In this document: piece by piece, positions 42,309 through 52,600 of the stretch
Position numbering within the stretch: position 1 is the first letter of the stretch
Layout: each line of letters starts with the position of its first letter
Source of the DNA: Pseudomonadota bacterium
GTDB taxonomy: Bacteria > Pseudomonadota > Gammaproteobacteria > Pseudomonadales > Moraxellaceae
DNA length: 64,000 nt
Assembly: GCA_023393635.1 (NCBI GenBank)
Contig: JAEWKT010000031.1
Coordinates: 1 to 64,000, forward strand
Reading direction: 5' to 3'
The notes under the pieces: model-generated
Seen by the model: only the letters and a program-made list of their open reading frames with translations
Databases searched by the model: none
What the model was told of the DNA's origin: nothing
Program-made: the position numbers and the translations under genes

Positions 42309-43937
42309 TTAGCTGTTAGTTATGGGTGATGAGTTTTGAAGTTGTTCAAAATCTGCCAGACAGCCCTGATTTAACACCTGCTGTTGGTCAAGGAAATTCA
42401 CCACTTGGCCTAGTGTTTGCATGGCTAGTTCGCCTTTTTCCAGTGGTAACCACGGCTTATGGTCACGGCCAACACCATGCTGGTGGCTAATGGTGCCACC
42501 CATGTTGATAATGGTGTCACTGGCGGCTGTTTTCATGGCTTTCCAGCGTTGCATGTTTTGTTCATAACTAGCTGAATTACGGAAGAAATAAGTGGTATAA
42601 ATACTGGAGCCTTGCCCATAAATATGTGACAAGTGGCTAAATACATGCACTTTTTCACCTGTCCCTGCATTATCAGCAATGGCTTGTTCAACCGCCTGCA
42701 TGGTAGCCGTTACGTTGCTCCAGTTAACACAGGTTTCCAGCGTATCAATGGAGTAGCCATGCTCCCAGAAGCCATGACGCAAATACGGTGAACGGAAACG
42801 CGAATGTTCCCATTTTTTACCCATATAAGTGCCAGCATACATGCCGCCAGCCTGCTTGATATAACGCTTGGTTTCCTGCAATACAAACCTGGTCTGGGAT
42901 TTGGTTCCTGTGGTGCCAAACGTCAGCATACATTTACCATCTGGACTACCACGCAGGGCGGCATAGCGATTGAGTACCTTAACCGCCATGCCATCTGCTG
43001 CAAGCAATAAATGGGTGCGTGTTTCTTCAGGATTGGACAGCCGTAATAGCGACAATGGCACTTTATTTTGTACCAGTTCACGCACCAAAGTTAATGCTGA
43101 TTCCCAATCTGGTAAAAAGGCGACATGAAAGGATTCATGCTCAGGCAGACGCTGCACGCGCACATCAACTTCAGTAATAATGCCAGCACGCCCTTCGGTG
43201 CCCATAAATATTTCCCGCATGTCTGGCCCAGCAGATGAGGCAGGAATGGTAGGAATATTTAAGGTGCCACGTGGCGTTTCAATGCGACCACCAGCAAACA
43301 TTTGTTCAATACGGCCATAGCGAATGGATTGCTGGCCAGAAGAGCGACTTGCCACCCAGCCACCGACAGTAGACAGTTCAAAAGATTGTGGAAAGTGGCC
43401 GAGTACAAATCCTTGTTCTGCCAGTTGCCGTTCAAGCTCTGGGCCTGGTGTACCCGCACCAAAACGTGCAATCTGACTGGTTTTATCAAGACTAATGAGT
43501 TTATTCATGCGCGCTAAGGAGAGCGTTAAAACAGGCTGACTTGAGGCTTGCGGGGTAATGTGACCTGCAACCGAAGTACCGCCGCCGTAGGGAATCACCT
43601 GAATATTGTTTTGCACTGCCCACTGTAATAACTCTTGTACCTGTTGGCTGTTTTCAGGTTGTGCCACCCCATCGGGGAAAATATCAAATTTACCAGAGCG
43701 CATGGCGTACCAGTCGGGTAAGCTTTGACCCCGTGCATGGCGTACGCGAATTTCGGCATCTGTGCGAATTAAAGCGTGGTTTGGCATACGAGTAGGCGGC
43801 ACTTTTGCCAATACGTCTGCAAGGGTGGCATCGGGCAATATCAGACCTTTACCAATTTTTGAGGCAATATATTTAAGCCCATTTTCGCGTAAGGGAAAGT
43901 TATTGTTTTCATCACCCCAGCCATTCCAACGACGCAT
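42309..43937 (-). CDS. FAD-binding oxidoreductase, alkyl-DHAP synthase-like
   Basis: A 542-residue flavoprotein. It opens with MRRWNGWG, like alkylglycerone-phosphate synthase (AGPS), then has a PCMH-type FAD domain (VIPYGGGTSVAGHITP near residue 118, STVGGWVASRSSGQQSIRYG near 185) and a C-terminal cap with HQHGVGRDHKPWL near 510, which in AGPS holds the key His-rich stretch. AGPS makes the ether bond of ether lipids from acyl-DHAP and a fatty alcohol; bacterial relatives may instead oxidise 2-hydroxy acids or other substrates. First gene of the operon; AAGGAG lies eight bases before the ATG. Confidence 0.82.
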   Translation of the reverse strand: MRRWNGWGDENNNFPLRENGLKYIASKIGKGLILPDATLADVLAKVPPTRMPNHALIRTDAEIRVRHARGQSLPDWYAMRSGKFDIFPDGVAQPENSQQVQELLQWAVQNNIQVIPYGGGTSVAGHITPQASSQPVLTLSLARMNKLISLDKTSQIARFGAGTPGPELERQLAEQGFVLGHFPQSFELSTVGGWVASRSSGQQSIRYGRIEQMFAGGRIETPRGTLNIPTIPASSAGPDMREIFMGTEGRAGIITEVDVRVQRLPEHESFHVAFLPDWESALTLVRELVQNKVPLSLLRLSNPEETRTHLLLAADGMAVKVLNRYAALRGSPDGKCMLTFGTTGTKSQTRFVLQETKRYIKQAGGMYAGTYMGKKWEHSRFRSPYLRHGFWEHGYSIDTLETCVNWSNVTATMQAVEQAIADNAGTGEKVHVFSHLSHIYGQGSSIYTTYFFRNSASYEQNMQRWKAMKTAASDTIINMGGTISHQHGVGRDHKPWLPLEKGELAMQTLGQVVNFLDQQQVLNQGCLADFEQLQNSSPITNS

Positions 43938-44700
43938 TAAATTTACTCCTTATAAAATATTGTCTTATTGCACTAACTTAAACTATTGCTAGCGTAATGG
44001 GTAGTTCAGCCAGGAATTATGCCTTTATAAAGTGAAATTAGCTTGACCATAGACGTCTTAAAAATTGACAAAACACGACAAAAAAACAAATTAGTTGCGG
44101 CAAAATTAAATGAGATTCAGGTATTTTTTGTGTATTTATTAAACTGCTTAAAGCAGTAAATCTACTTAATATCTTGTATATTTTGGTAATTTTTACATGA
44201 AAAATACATTAGTCAGTAACTTACTAATTTCGCTTAACTTTAAAAATTGATTTTTCTATCTGATGCTGGCAATACGCATGGTTTTAGCGGTCATGATTTG
44301 ATTTGCAAAACATGCCTACCTATACTTTGCCTCCATTACGGGATCAGGATGAAAGGGTAAGCACGTTTGGCTGATGAAGTAATGCGGCTTGAAATATAAG
44401 AGTTTTCACTTGCATTAAAACGTTTGTTGTTTAACAGCAGATAGCGTTGATGGTGATATCATTAGTGATTGCATTGGAGTACCTGGCAAGTGCATTGAAC
44501 CTAAAAGTTCACAGGCTAAGTACTCATCTGGTTGGTCATCATTATTAAGTACGTGCTGACGTGTTCACACGCGTTTAAATGGATTATCTACCCTTGGGCA
44601 TAGTCAGATTCATGCCCTGTATTAATTTCTTGGTTCCACTGTCTATCCATTGACCATAGTTGGCATTGCGCCGATCTATGGGTTTAAAAAAGAGGATAAC
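43938..44700. promoter_or_regulatory. long intergenic region before ectA and the AGPS-like gene
   Basis: A 763-base gap between divergent operons. TTGACA stands at 44065-44070 but has no good -10 at 17 bases. Near ectA there are two inverted repeats: CGTGT-TC-ACACG at 44560-44571 and GGGCAT-N10-ATGCCC at 44596-44617. No gene longer than about 20 codons with a ribosome binding site is seen; the frame starting at 44311 is only 20 codons. A long 5' region is compatible with osmotic control, but no known osmotic box is recognised. Confidence 0.5.
44596..44617. repeat. possible operator upstream of ectABCD
   Basis: GGGCAT and ATGCCC are perfect 6-bp inverted arms with 10 bases between, so their centres are 16 bases apart. 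It ends 83 bases before the ectA start. This fits a site for a dimeric repressor such as MarR-type regulators of ectoine genes, but no such protein is encoded here. Confidence 0.45.
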
Positions 44701-45282
44701 GTGGAAACACCTGCTATTGATTCATCAGCAACTTTGTATGCCAGTCCTGATGAACATTGCAATCACTGGCATATTCGGCATTTATACCAGACAGATGCCC
44801 GATGGTTACATGATTTAATTGTTCGCTGTCCACCACTGGACGTCAATTCTTTGTATGCATACGCCTTACTGGCCACGCATCATTCCGCCACCTGCTTTGT
44901 GGCTATTCAGGATCAACGCATTTGTGCGGCCGTAACAGGCTATATACCACCGCGTCAGCCCGACACCTATTTTTTATGGCAAGTGGCCGTGGCACCTGAG
45001 CAGCAAGGCACAGGGCTGGGTTCCAAATTACTGGATCATATCTATCAGCATTGCATGTTACCCAACCATTTAAGCCATCTTGAAACCACCATTTCACCAG
45101 GCAATAGCGCATCACAGCGTTTGTTTAGCCGCTTTGCCAAGTGTCATCAGGTGGCCATCACGCATACCCCTTTATTTTCAAGTCTAGACTTGCAACCCGT
45201 AAGGCAGGCTGATGGGCTACAGGGTCAAACCGAGCAGCATGAAGCAGAGCATTTATATCGTTTAGGTGCGTGGTCAGTCTAA
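44701..45282 (+). CDS. ectA: L-2,4-diaminobutyrate acetyltransferase EctA
   Basis: A 193-residue GNAT-family enzyme, second step of ectoine synthesis (diaminobutyrate to N-gamma-acetyl-diaminobutyrate with acetyl-CoA). It has the EctA patterns PPLDVNSLY and YIPPRQPDTYFLWQVAV, and acetyl-CoA binding motif QQGTGLG near residue 102. Start GTG at 44701 has GAGGA four to five bases upstream; a TTG at 44650 is in frame but has no ribosome binding site. First of four genes; 141 bases separate it from ectB. Confidence 0.95.
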   Translation: METPAIDSSATLYASPDEHCNHWHIRHLYQTDARWLHDLIVRCPPLDVNSLYAYALLATHHSATCFVAIQDQRICAAVTGYIPPRQPDTYFLWQVAVAPEQQGTGLGSKLLDHIYQHCMLPNHLSHLETTISPGNSASQRLFSRFAKCHQVAITHTPLFSSLDLQPVRQADGLQGQTEQHEAEHLYRLGAWSV

Positions 45283-45423
45283 TTTTTTTATTTTGCATCT
45301 GACTTGCTGAACACCTGACTGGTTGAATGCCTGATTATGTTGAATAGGCATTTCGTTAGCCAATTTGATTGTTAATTTTTTGAAGATTGCTGCAAATTTT
45401 ATTTTTAGGGAGCTGTTCTTATA

Positions 45424-46746
45424 ATGAATATTTTTAATCGCTTAGAATCAGAAGTTCGTGGTTATGTGCGTTCTTTTCCTACCGTATTTTTATCAGCCAA
45501 AAATGCCCTGTTAACCAATGAAAGCGGCCAGGACTATATTGATTTTCTGGCAGGTGCAGGCTCACTTAACTATGGTCATAACCATCCTGTACTCAAGCGC
45601 GCCTTAGTAGATTATTTAATGCATGATGGCGTGGTGCATGGTCTGGATATGGCCACAGTTGCAAAAAAAGAGTTTTTACAAACCTTTGAACAATACATTT
45701 TAAAGCCACGGCAACTGGATTATAAATTGCAATTTACTGGCCCAACAGGCACCAATGCGGTAGAAGCAGCCATTAAGCTGGCACGTAATATCACTGGGCG
45801 CAATAACGTGATTGCCTTTACCAATGGCTTTCATGGCGTGAGCCTTGGTTCACTGGCACTTACAGGCAACCAAAAATTCCGTGAAGCCGCAGGGGTGAAT
45901 TTATCCGATGTACATCATGCAGCCTATGCAGGTTATTTTGGTGATGATGTCGATACCATTGCCATGCTGGACAAATTGCTGACTGACCGCAGTAGTGGCA
46001 TTGATTTGCCTGCGGCCATGATTGTGGAGTGTGTGCAAGGCGAGGGTGGTTTAAATACTGCCAGTATCAGCTGGTTAAAACGCCTGGCAACCTTATGCAC
46101 GCAGCATGACATTTTATTAATTGTTGATGATATTCAGGCAGGTTGTGGCCGTACGGGCAGCTTCTTTAGCTTTGAGCGTGCAGGCATTCAGCCCGATATT
46201 GTGACCTTGTCCAAATCGCTTTCTGGTTATGGTCTGCCAATGTCCTTGGTGTTGATGAAGCCAGCGCTTGATGCATGGAAACCTGGCCAGCATAACGGCA
46301 CTTTCCGTGGCAATAATCTGGCTTTTGTCACTGCCACACAAGCAATTCGTCATTTCTGGGCGGATGATACTTTCCAGCAGGAAATTTTGCAAAAAGGCGA
46401 GCTGGTGAAACGTCATTTATCCAAAATGGTGACGCAGTTCCCACAGGCAAAGCTGACGCATCGTGGTCGTGGGCTGATGCAGGGGATTGTATTTAGCAAT
46501 CCAAAATGGGCAGATGAAGTCACCAGTAAAGCGTTTGAGCTGGGCCTGATTATTGAAACTTCAGGCAGTTTAAGCGAAGTGGTTAAGTTGTTGCCACCAT
46601 TAACTATTGAAACTGAGCAACTGGAAAAAGGCTTAAACCTGTTGTCTAAAGCTATTGAGTTTGTGGTTCAGCAGCATGAGCAAAAGCCAGCAACTAATTT
46701 TAAAGTTAAATCTGCCAAAGCCGCAACACAGGAGTTAAGTGCATGA
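45424..46746 (+). CDS. ectB: diaminobutyrate-2-oxoglutarate aminotransferase EctB
   Basis: A 440-residue class III PLP aminotransferase, first step of ectoine synthesis (aspartate semialdehyde plus glutamate to L-2,4-diaminobutyrate). Lys264 in TLSKSLSGYG is the PLP Schiff-base lysine; DDIQAGCGRTG near 240 is a class III mark. The start MNIFNRLESEVRGYVRSFP fits the family. C-terminal about 20 residues are an added tail (KVKSAKAATQ) typical of variable ends. It overlaps ectC by 4 bases (ATGA), implying translational coupling. Confidence 0.96.
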   Translation: MNIFNRLESEVRGYVRSFPTVFLSAKNALLTNESGQDYIDFLAGAGSLNYGHNHPVLKRALVDYLMHDGVVHGLDMATVAKKEFLQTFEQYILKPRQLDYKLQFTGPTGTNAVEAAIKLARNITGRNNVIAFTNGFHGVSLGSLALTGNQKFREAAGVNLSDVHHAAYAGYFGDDVDTIAMLDKLLTDRSSGIDLPAAMIVECVQGEGGLNTASISWLKRLATLCTQHDILLIVDDIQAGCGRTGSFFSFERAGIQPDIVTLSKSLSGYGLPMSLVLMKPALDAWKPGQHNGTFRGNNLAFVTATQAIRHFWADDTFQQEILQKGELVKRHLSKMVTQFPQAKLTHRGRGLMQGIVFSNPKWADEVTSKAFELGLIIETSGSLSEVVKLLPPLTIETEQLEKGLNLLSKAIEFVVQQHEQKPATNFKVKSAKAATQELSA

Positions 46747-47165
46747 TCGTTCGTCGACTACAAGATATTTTAAATACTGAGCGTGATGTTCAAACTGAAA
46801 CATGGGCAAGCCGTCGCTTGTTGCTGGCAGAAGATGGCATGGGTTTTTCAATGCACGAAACCACTATTTTTGCAGGCACACAAACCCATATCTGGTACAA
46901 AAACCATCTGGAAGCAGTGTATTGTGTGGGTGGAGAAGGTGAGGTTGAATTAATTGATACAGGTGAGATTTTTAAAATTGAACCTGGCACGTTGTATGCG
47001 CTCAATAAACATGACAATCATTATCTGCGTGCAACCACATCAGATTTAAAGCTCATTTGTACGTTTAATCCAGCATTGGTAGGTAGTGAAGTCCACGATA
47101 AAGACGGCGTCTATGCCACCCCAGAACAAATGCAGGCCGCACAACAAGCAACGGCAGATTCTTAA
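46743..47165 (+). CDS. ectC: ectoine synthase EctC
   Basis: A 140-residue cupin that closes N-gamma-acetyl-diaminobutyrate into ectoine. The opening MIVRRLQDILNTERDVQTETWASRRLLLAEDGMGFSMHETTIFAGT is clearly EctC-like, and YCVGGEGEVELIDTG and HDNHYLRA carry the cupin metal-binding positions. Length fits the 130-140 residue family. It is coupled to ectB by the ATGA overlap, and 14 bases separate it from ectD. Confidence 0.96.
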   Translation: MIVRRLQDILNTERDVQTETWASRRLLLAEDGMGFSMHETTIFAGTQTHIWYKNHLEAVYCVGGEGEVELIDTGEIFKIEPGTLYALNKHDNHYLRATTSDLKLICTFNPALVGSEVHDKDGVYATPEQMQAAQQATADS

Positions 47166-47179
47166 AGGAGGCACAGATT

Positions 47180-48088
47180 ATGCAGTTGAATAATCCGTAT
47201 CTTACCCGTACTAGCAGCAGCGCGGCCATTGTGTCGCGTGCGGATCCTGTGGTTTATGATAACCCGCCAGTACAGCAATTAAGTGTTGATCAAAAAAACG
47301 CCTATCAAAGCAACGGCTTTTTACAGATTGAACAGTTGTTTAATCAGGCTGAAGTTGATTTTTTATTGCAAGAAATGCAAGGCATGCGGGAAGATTTTGC
47401 CAAACAGCAACGTCCTGAAGCATTTACCGAACGTGAAAGTCAGCAGGTGCGTTCTATTTTTAATGTACATCGGCTAAACGATATATTTGCTAACCTGATG
47501 AGTGATGCGCGTGTACTCAATGTGGCACGTGAGCTATTGGGTAGCGAAGTGTATATTCATCAGTCGCGCATTAACTATAAGCCAGGCTTGCATGGTAAAG
47601 AATTTTTTTGGCATTCAGATTTTGAAACATGGCACAGTGAAGACGGCATGCCAACCATGCGTGCTTTGAGTTGTTCGGTGTTATTGACTGATAATGATGC
47701 AAACAATGGGCCTTTATTGGTTATTCCAGGTTCACATCAGCACTATATTTCTTGTCAGGGTGAAACTCCAGATAACCATTATCAAAAGTCACTTAAAAAA
47801 CAGGAATATGGTGTACCTGATGCCTTGCTCTTACGCTATTTGGCTGATCAGGGTGGTATTCATTCCTGTACGGGCAAAGCGGGTAGTGTGGTGTTTTTTG
47901 ATTGCAACTTAATGCATGGTTCTAATAGCAACATTACCCCATACTCGCGCAGCAATGTATTCTTTGTTTATAACAGTATGGATAATCAGCTTGGTACGCC
48001 ATTGGCTGGTTTGCAAGCACGGCCTGAGTTTGTGGCCACCCGTCAGGATATTGCCCCGCTGCAACCAAAGCAGTTACAGGTGCCATAA
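47180..48088 (+). CDS. ectD: ectoine hydroxylase EctD
   Basis: A 302-residue Fe(II)/2-oxoglutarate dioxygenase that hydroxylates ectoine at C5 to 5-hydroxyectoine. The iron ligands His145, Asp147 and His246 are all present (WHSDFETWH and LMHGSNSN), almost at the same numbers as in characterised EctD, and the WHSDFETWHSEDGMP block is diagnostic. AAAGGAGG precedes the ATG. This shows that the operon makes hydroxyectoine as well. A bidirectional terminator follows. Confidence 0.96.
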   Translation: MQLNNPYLTRTSSSAAIVSRADPVVYDNPPVQQLSVDQKNAYQSNGFLQIEQLFNQAEVDFLLQEMQGMREDFAKQQRPEAFTERESQQVRSIFNVHRLNDIFANLMSDARVLNVARELLGSEVYIHQSRINYKPGLHGKEFFWHSDFETWHSEDGMPTMRALSCSVLLTDNDANNGPLLVIPGSHQHYISCQGETPDNHYQKSLKKQEYGVPDALLLRYLADQGGIHSCTGKAGSVVFFDCNLMHGSNSNITPYSRSNVFFVYNSMDNQLGTPLAGLQARPEFVATRQDIAPLQPKQLQVP

Positions 48089-48120
48089 CGTGGTGTATCG
48101 ATAAACATTATTGTCACTAA

Positions 48121-48160
48121 CAATAAAGCCTCTTTGGATTGCAAAGAGGCTTTATTGTTT
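48121..48160. terminator. bidirectional terminator between ectD and adeK
   Basis: CAATAAAGCCTCTTT pairs perfectly with AAAGAGGCTTTATTG around a 7-base loop, with TTTT after it. It serves the ectABCD operon on the right strand and the PAP2-adeIJK operon on the left. Confidence 0.92.
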
Positions 48161-48199
48161 TAACAGGCTAATTTTAAACTTGAATATGTATACTCAAGT

Positions 48200-49648
48200 T
48201 TAGGGATTAGCACTCACTGTTGGGGCAGGTGGTGTGGTAGTTTGTAGTCCACCGCCTAGCACTTTATACAAGTCAATTTGACTGCTTAAATTGGCTTGCT
48301 CCAAGGATAATAACGCCTGTTGTGCCGCATATTGACTACGCTGTGCATCCAGTACGGTCAAAAAGTTATCAATACCTGCACGGAAGCGCGCTTCAGACAA
48401 ACGGTAGTTGGTTGCTGTAGCACCCACTAAACGATTTTGGGCACTTAAGCGATCATTAATGGTGGCACGTGTGGCCAGTACATCACTAACTTCTCTAAAG
48501 GCAACCTGAACAGAACGTTCATAATTGTTAAGCGCAAGCTCTTGATCCACTTCTGCAATGGCCACATTGGCCTGACGGGTGCCAGAATCAAAAATTGGTA
48601 AATCAAGTTGTGGCCCGATACTCCAAATAAACGCCCCACTTTTAAATAGGTCGGATAAATCAGTACTGGCCAAACCTGCCGTTCCCGTTAAGCTAATGCT
48701 TGGGTACAGCCGCGCACGTGCTGCACCCAGGTTGCCGCCAGCAGCACGGAGCTGATATTCGGCACTGGTAATATCAGGACGATTTTGTAGCAAGTCACTG
48801 GGCAAGCCAGCACCTAATACCGTGCTGTTGGTAATCTGCTGAATTTGTGTGGTTGGCAGTAAGTCTGCGGATACAGGCTGGCCAACCAGTAATTCTAGCA
48901 AGTTACGATCCTGGGCAATCTGCGTTTTATAAGCAGCCACATCACCGCGTGCAGTTTCTACGGTAATTTGTGCCTGACGAACCGTCACTTCGCTATCAAT
49001 ACCCACTTCAAAGCGTTTTTGATTTAAGCGATAGGCTTCTTCTTGCGCTTTTAGGGTTTGTTCAGCTAGGCGTAGCTTAGCCATATCATAAGAAATGGCT
49101 GTCCACGTTTGCGCAATTTGACCAATTAAACTAATTTGCGTGGCATCACGCGCGCTACGAGTCGCCAGAAAACTATCCAAGGCTGCATCTCTTAAATTAC
49201 GGATGCGGCCAAAGAAATCCAGTTCATAGGCGGTAACACCCACACCTACCGAATAGGTGGTGTAGGGATCATTGGTTTGCAGCGTTTGCTGACGGGTAAC
49301 CCCTGTAGAGGCATTTACCGTTGGGATCAGGCCATTTTCGCTAATGCGATATTGCTGACGCGCACGCTCAATATTGAGTGCTGTAGTACGCAAGTCACGG
49401 TTATTGAGCAAGCCCAATGCAATGACTTGCTGTAGGCGAGCATCACTAAAAAAGTCTTGCCATCCTTTGGTTGCAATAGAGGGTGCTTGAGCACCCGTAT
49501 ATGCATCAGGCAAATTCTGGTACGACGGTGGAATCACCACCGAAGTACTGGGTTCAGGGCCACGCAGGTTTTGACAGCCAGCAAGGGCAATGGCTAGCGT
49601 ACCTAAGCTAAGGCCGCGACGATAAGTTGACCATGTTGAACGCAGCAT
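48200..49648 (-). CDS. adeK: RND efflux outer membrane channel, AdeK-like
   Basis: A 482-residue TolC/OprM-type channel. Lipobox LAGC near residue 24 makes it a lipoprotein. The two OEP repeats are seen, with PVSADLLPTTQ and ITSAEYQLRAAGGNLGAARARLYPSISLTG in the first and LSEARFRAGIDNFLTVLDAQRSQY in the second. It follows adeJ with three bases between, so all three pump genes are read from one message. Naming AdeK rests on its place in an adeIJK-type operon and on length (the A. baumannii protein has about 484 residues). Confidence 0.9.
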   Translation of the reverse strand: MLRSTWSTYRRGLSLGTLAIALAGCQNLRGPEPSTSVVIPPSYQNLPDAYTGAQAPSIATKGWQDFFSDARLQQVIALGLLNNRDLRTTALNIERARQQYRISENGLIPTVNASTGVTRQQTLQTNDPYTTYSVGVGVTAYELDFFGRIRNLRDAALDSFLATRSARDATQISLIGQIAQTWTAISYDMAKLRLAEQTLKAQEEAYRLNQKRFEVGIDSEVTVRQAQITVETARGDVAAYKTQIAQDRNLLELLVGQPVSADLLPTTQIQQITNSTVLGAGLPSDLLQNRPDITSAEYQLRAAGGNLGAARARLYPSISLTGTAGLASTDLSDLFKSGAFIWSIGPQLDLPIFDSGTRQANVAIAEVDQELALNNYERSVQVAFREVSDVLATRATINDRLSAQNRLVGATATNYRLSEARFRAGIDNFLTVLDAQRSQYAAQQALLSLEQANLSSQIDLYKVLGGGLQTTTPPAPTVSANP

Positions 49649-49651
49649 TAC

Positions 49652-52600
49652 TTAAGGCTCCTGAGTCTGATCATTCATATGATGATCTTCAATTCGATGG
49701 TCTTCTGGAATAACTGGCTTGATTTTAAACAGGCTGCGTATCCAGAAGTAGAATATTGGTACGAAGAAAATACCTAAGAACGTGGCAGTCACTACCCCAC
49801 CTAGCACACCAGTACCTACCGCGTGCTGGCTACCTGCACCAGCACCGTTACTAATGGCCAGGGGAATAACACCAAAGCCAAACGCCAGCGATGTCATAAT
49901 AATGGGTCGCAAGCGCAAGCGAACTGCTTCAAGAATAGCGTCTTTTAAATCACGCCCAGCTTCTTGCTGCTCCTTGGCAAACTCAACAATCAAAATGGCG
50001 TTTTTGGCAGACAACCCAATCACCGCCAAAATTGCCACCTGAAAATAAATGTCATTGCTCAGGCCGCGTAGGGTAGTAAATACCACTGCACCCAAGACGC
50101 CTAGTGGTACAACTAGCAGGACAGAAAATGGCACTGACCAGCTTTCATAAAGTGCAGCTAAACAGAGGAATACAATAAGAATAGACAAGGCATACAGCAT
50201 AGGTGCCTGGGCACCAGAGCTTCTTTCTTCCAAAGATAAACCAGTCCACTCATAGTCCAGACCAGGTGGTAGTTTGGCAATCATTTCTTCCATAGCTGCC
50301 ATGGCATCGCCCGAACTGACCCCTGGTGCAGCTTCACCCTGAATATTGACAGAGGAAGTGCCATTATAACGTTCAAGACGTGGCGAACCATACGTCCAGT
50401 ACCCACTGGCAAATGATGAAAACGGAATCATCTCGCCCTGATTGTTGCGTACATACCATTTATTCAAATCATCAGGTTGCATGCGCGCATTGCTTTCGCC
50501 TTGCACATATACTTTTTTCACCCGACCACGATCAATAAAGTCATTCACATAACTGCCGCCCCACGCGGTGGTCATCACGCTGTTAATTTCAGCAATACTG
50601 ACACCCATCGCGCCTGCTTGCGCCTGATCAATATTAATTTGGTACTGCGGTGTATCTTCCTGACCATTAGGCCGTACCCGCACGACTTTATCAGATGCTT
50701 GAGCAGCCATACCCAGTAACATATTGCGGGCTTCTACCAGTTTGTCATGCCCCATACCACTGGCATCTTTTAATTGCAGGTTAAAACCGTTGGCTGTACC
50801 CAGCTCAATAACTGCTGGTGGCGCAATAGGCATCACATAAGCGGCATCCTTAATTTGGCTTAACGCCATCATGGAACGCTGTACCAAAGCAGAAACTTGT
50901 TGGTCATCTCCTTTACGGTCTTCCCAGTCTTTGAGTTTGACAAACGCCATACCCGCATTCTGGCCAATACCTGTAAAACTAAACCCACCCACACTAAAGA
51001 TTGACTGAACGGTGTCTTTTTCATGATTAAGGTAATAATCAGTAACCTGCTCAATCACCTTGCTGGTACGATCCAGTGTTGCATTGGGAGGTAACTGAAC
51101 AAGCGTGAAAATAACGCCCTGATCTTCGTCAGGCAAGAACGCCTTGGGCATTTTGACCAACAGTAATGCCAGTACCGCAATAACGACTGCATAAACAATT
51201 CCAATTGGAATCGTGTGACGTAATAACTTTTTAACAATACCTTGATAGCCATGACTGGCTTGATCAAATTTATGGTTAAACCAGCCAAAAAAGCCTTTTT
51301 TCTCGTGATGCTGTACATCGCTTTTACGCAACAATGTCGCACACAGGGCAGGGGTAAAGATCAATGCAACCAGTACTGATAGCACCATGGAGGTGACCAG
51401 AGTGACCGAGAACTGACGATAAATTACCCCAGTAGAACCCCCAAAGAATGCCATTGGAATAAATACCGCGGCTAAAACGGTGGTAATACCTACCAGTGCA
51501 CCCGAGATTTGCGTCATTGATTTGCGTGTGGCTTCCAGTGGTGACAGGTTTTCTTCCTGCATCACCCGTTCGACGTTTTCCACCACCACAATGGCGTCAT
51601 CCACCAGCAAGCCGATGGCCAATACCATACCAAACATGGTTAAGGTGTTAATGGAAAAACCAAGGGCATTAATAACTGCAAATGTCCCTAAAATTACCAC
51701 AGGCACCGCCATGGTTGGAATAATGGTGGCACGCCAGTTCTGCAAGAACAGGAACATCACCAAAAATACCAAAATAATGGCTTCAATGAGTGTATGAACC
51801 ACACTCTCAATAGAGAGCTTAATAAATGGCGTGGTATCAAAAGCCACCACATCACTTAGGCCAGCAGGGTAGTTTGTCCGCAGCTCTTTCATGCGTGCTT
51901 CAATTGCTTCGGCAGTTTCTAGCGCGTTAGCACCTGTGGCCAAACGAATGGCTACACCACCTGCGTTTTTACCATTAAAGCGCGAATCAAACTGGTAGTT
52001 ATCACTACCCATCTCAACCTTTGCCACATCCTGTAGGCGCACTTGTGCACCATCAGGCATATTTTTTAGGAAAATATTGCGGAATTGTTCTGGCGTTTGC
52101 AAGCGACTTTGCGCAGTTACCGTGGCATTAAGTTCCTGCCCTTTGATCGATGGCGCACCACCAAGCTGACCTACCGACACTTGTGTATTTTGCGCGCGAA
52201 TTGCCGCATTAATATCAGCAGGTGTCAGTTGGAAACTCATTAGTTTGCTGGGATCAAGCCAAATTCGCATGGCATAAGAACCACCAAATACCTGAACTTC
52301 ACCCACGCCCTGAACACGGCTTAACGGCTCAGAGATATTAGAATTGACGTAGTCGGTAATATCACTTTTGCTTAAGGAGCCATCTTCTGAAATAAACGCC
52401 AATACTTGCAGGAAACTGGCACCTGACTTGGTGACTCGAATCCCTTGGCGTTGCACTTCTTCAGGCAGTAAGGCCGTGGCAGCCTGTAGTTTGTTTTGAA
52501 CCTGTACCTGGGCAATATCGGCATCAGTACCTTGAATAAAACTTAAGGCAATGGTAGAGCGACCATCACCCGAGCTTTGTGATGACATATATTGCAGGCC

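Noticed and set aside
44311..44373. 20-codon frame upstream of ectA
   Set aside because: No ribosome binding site and too short; kept as part of the regulatory gap.
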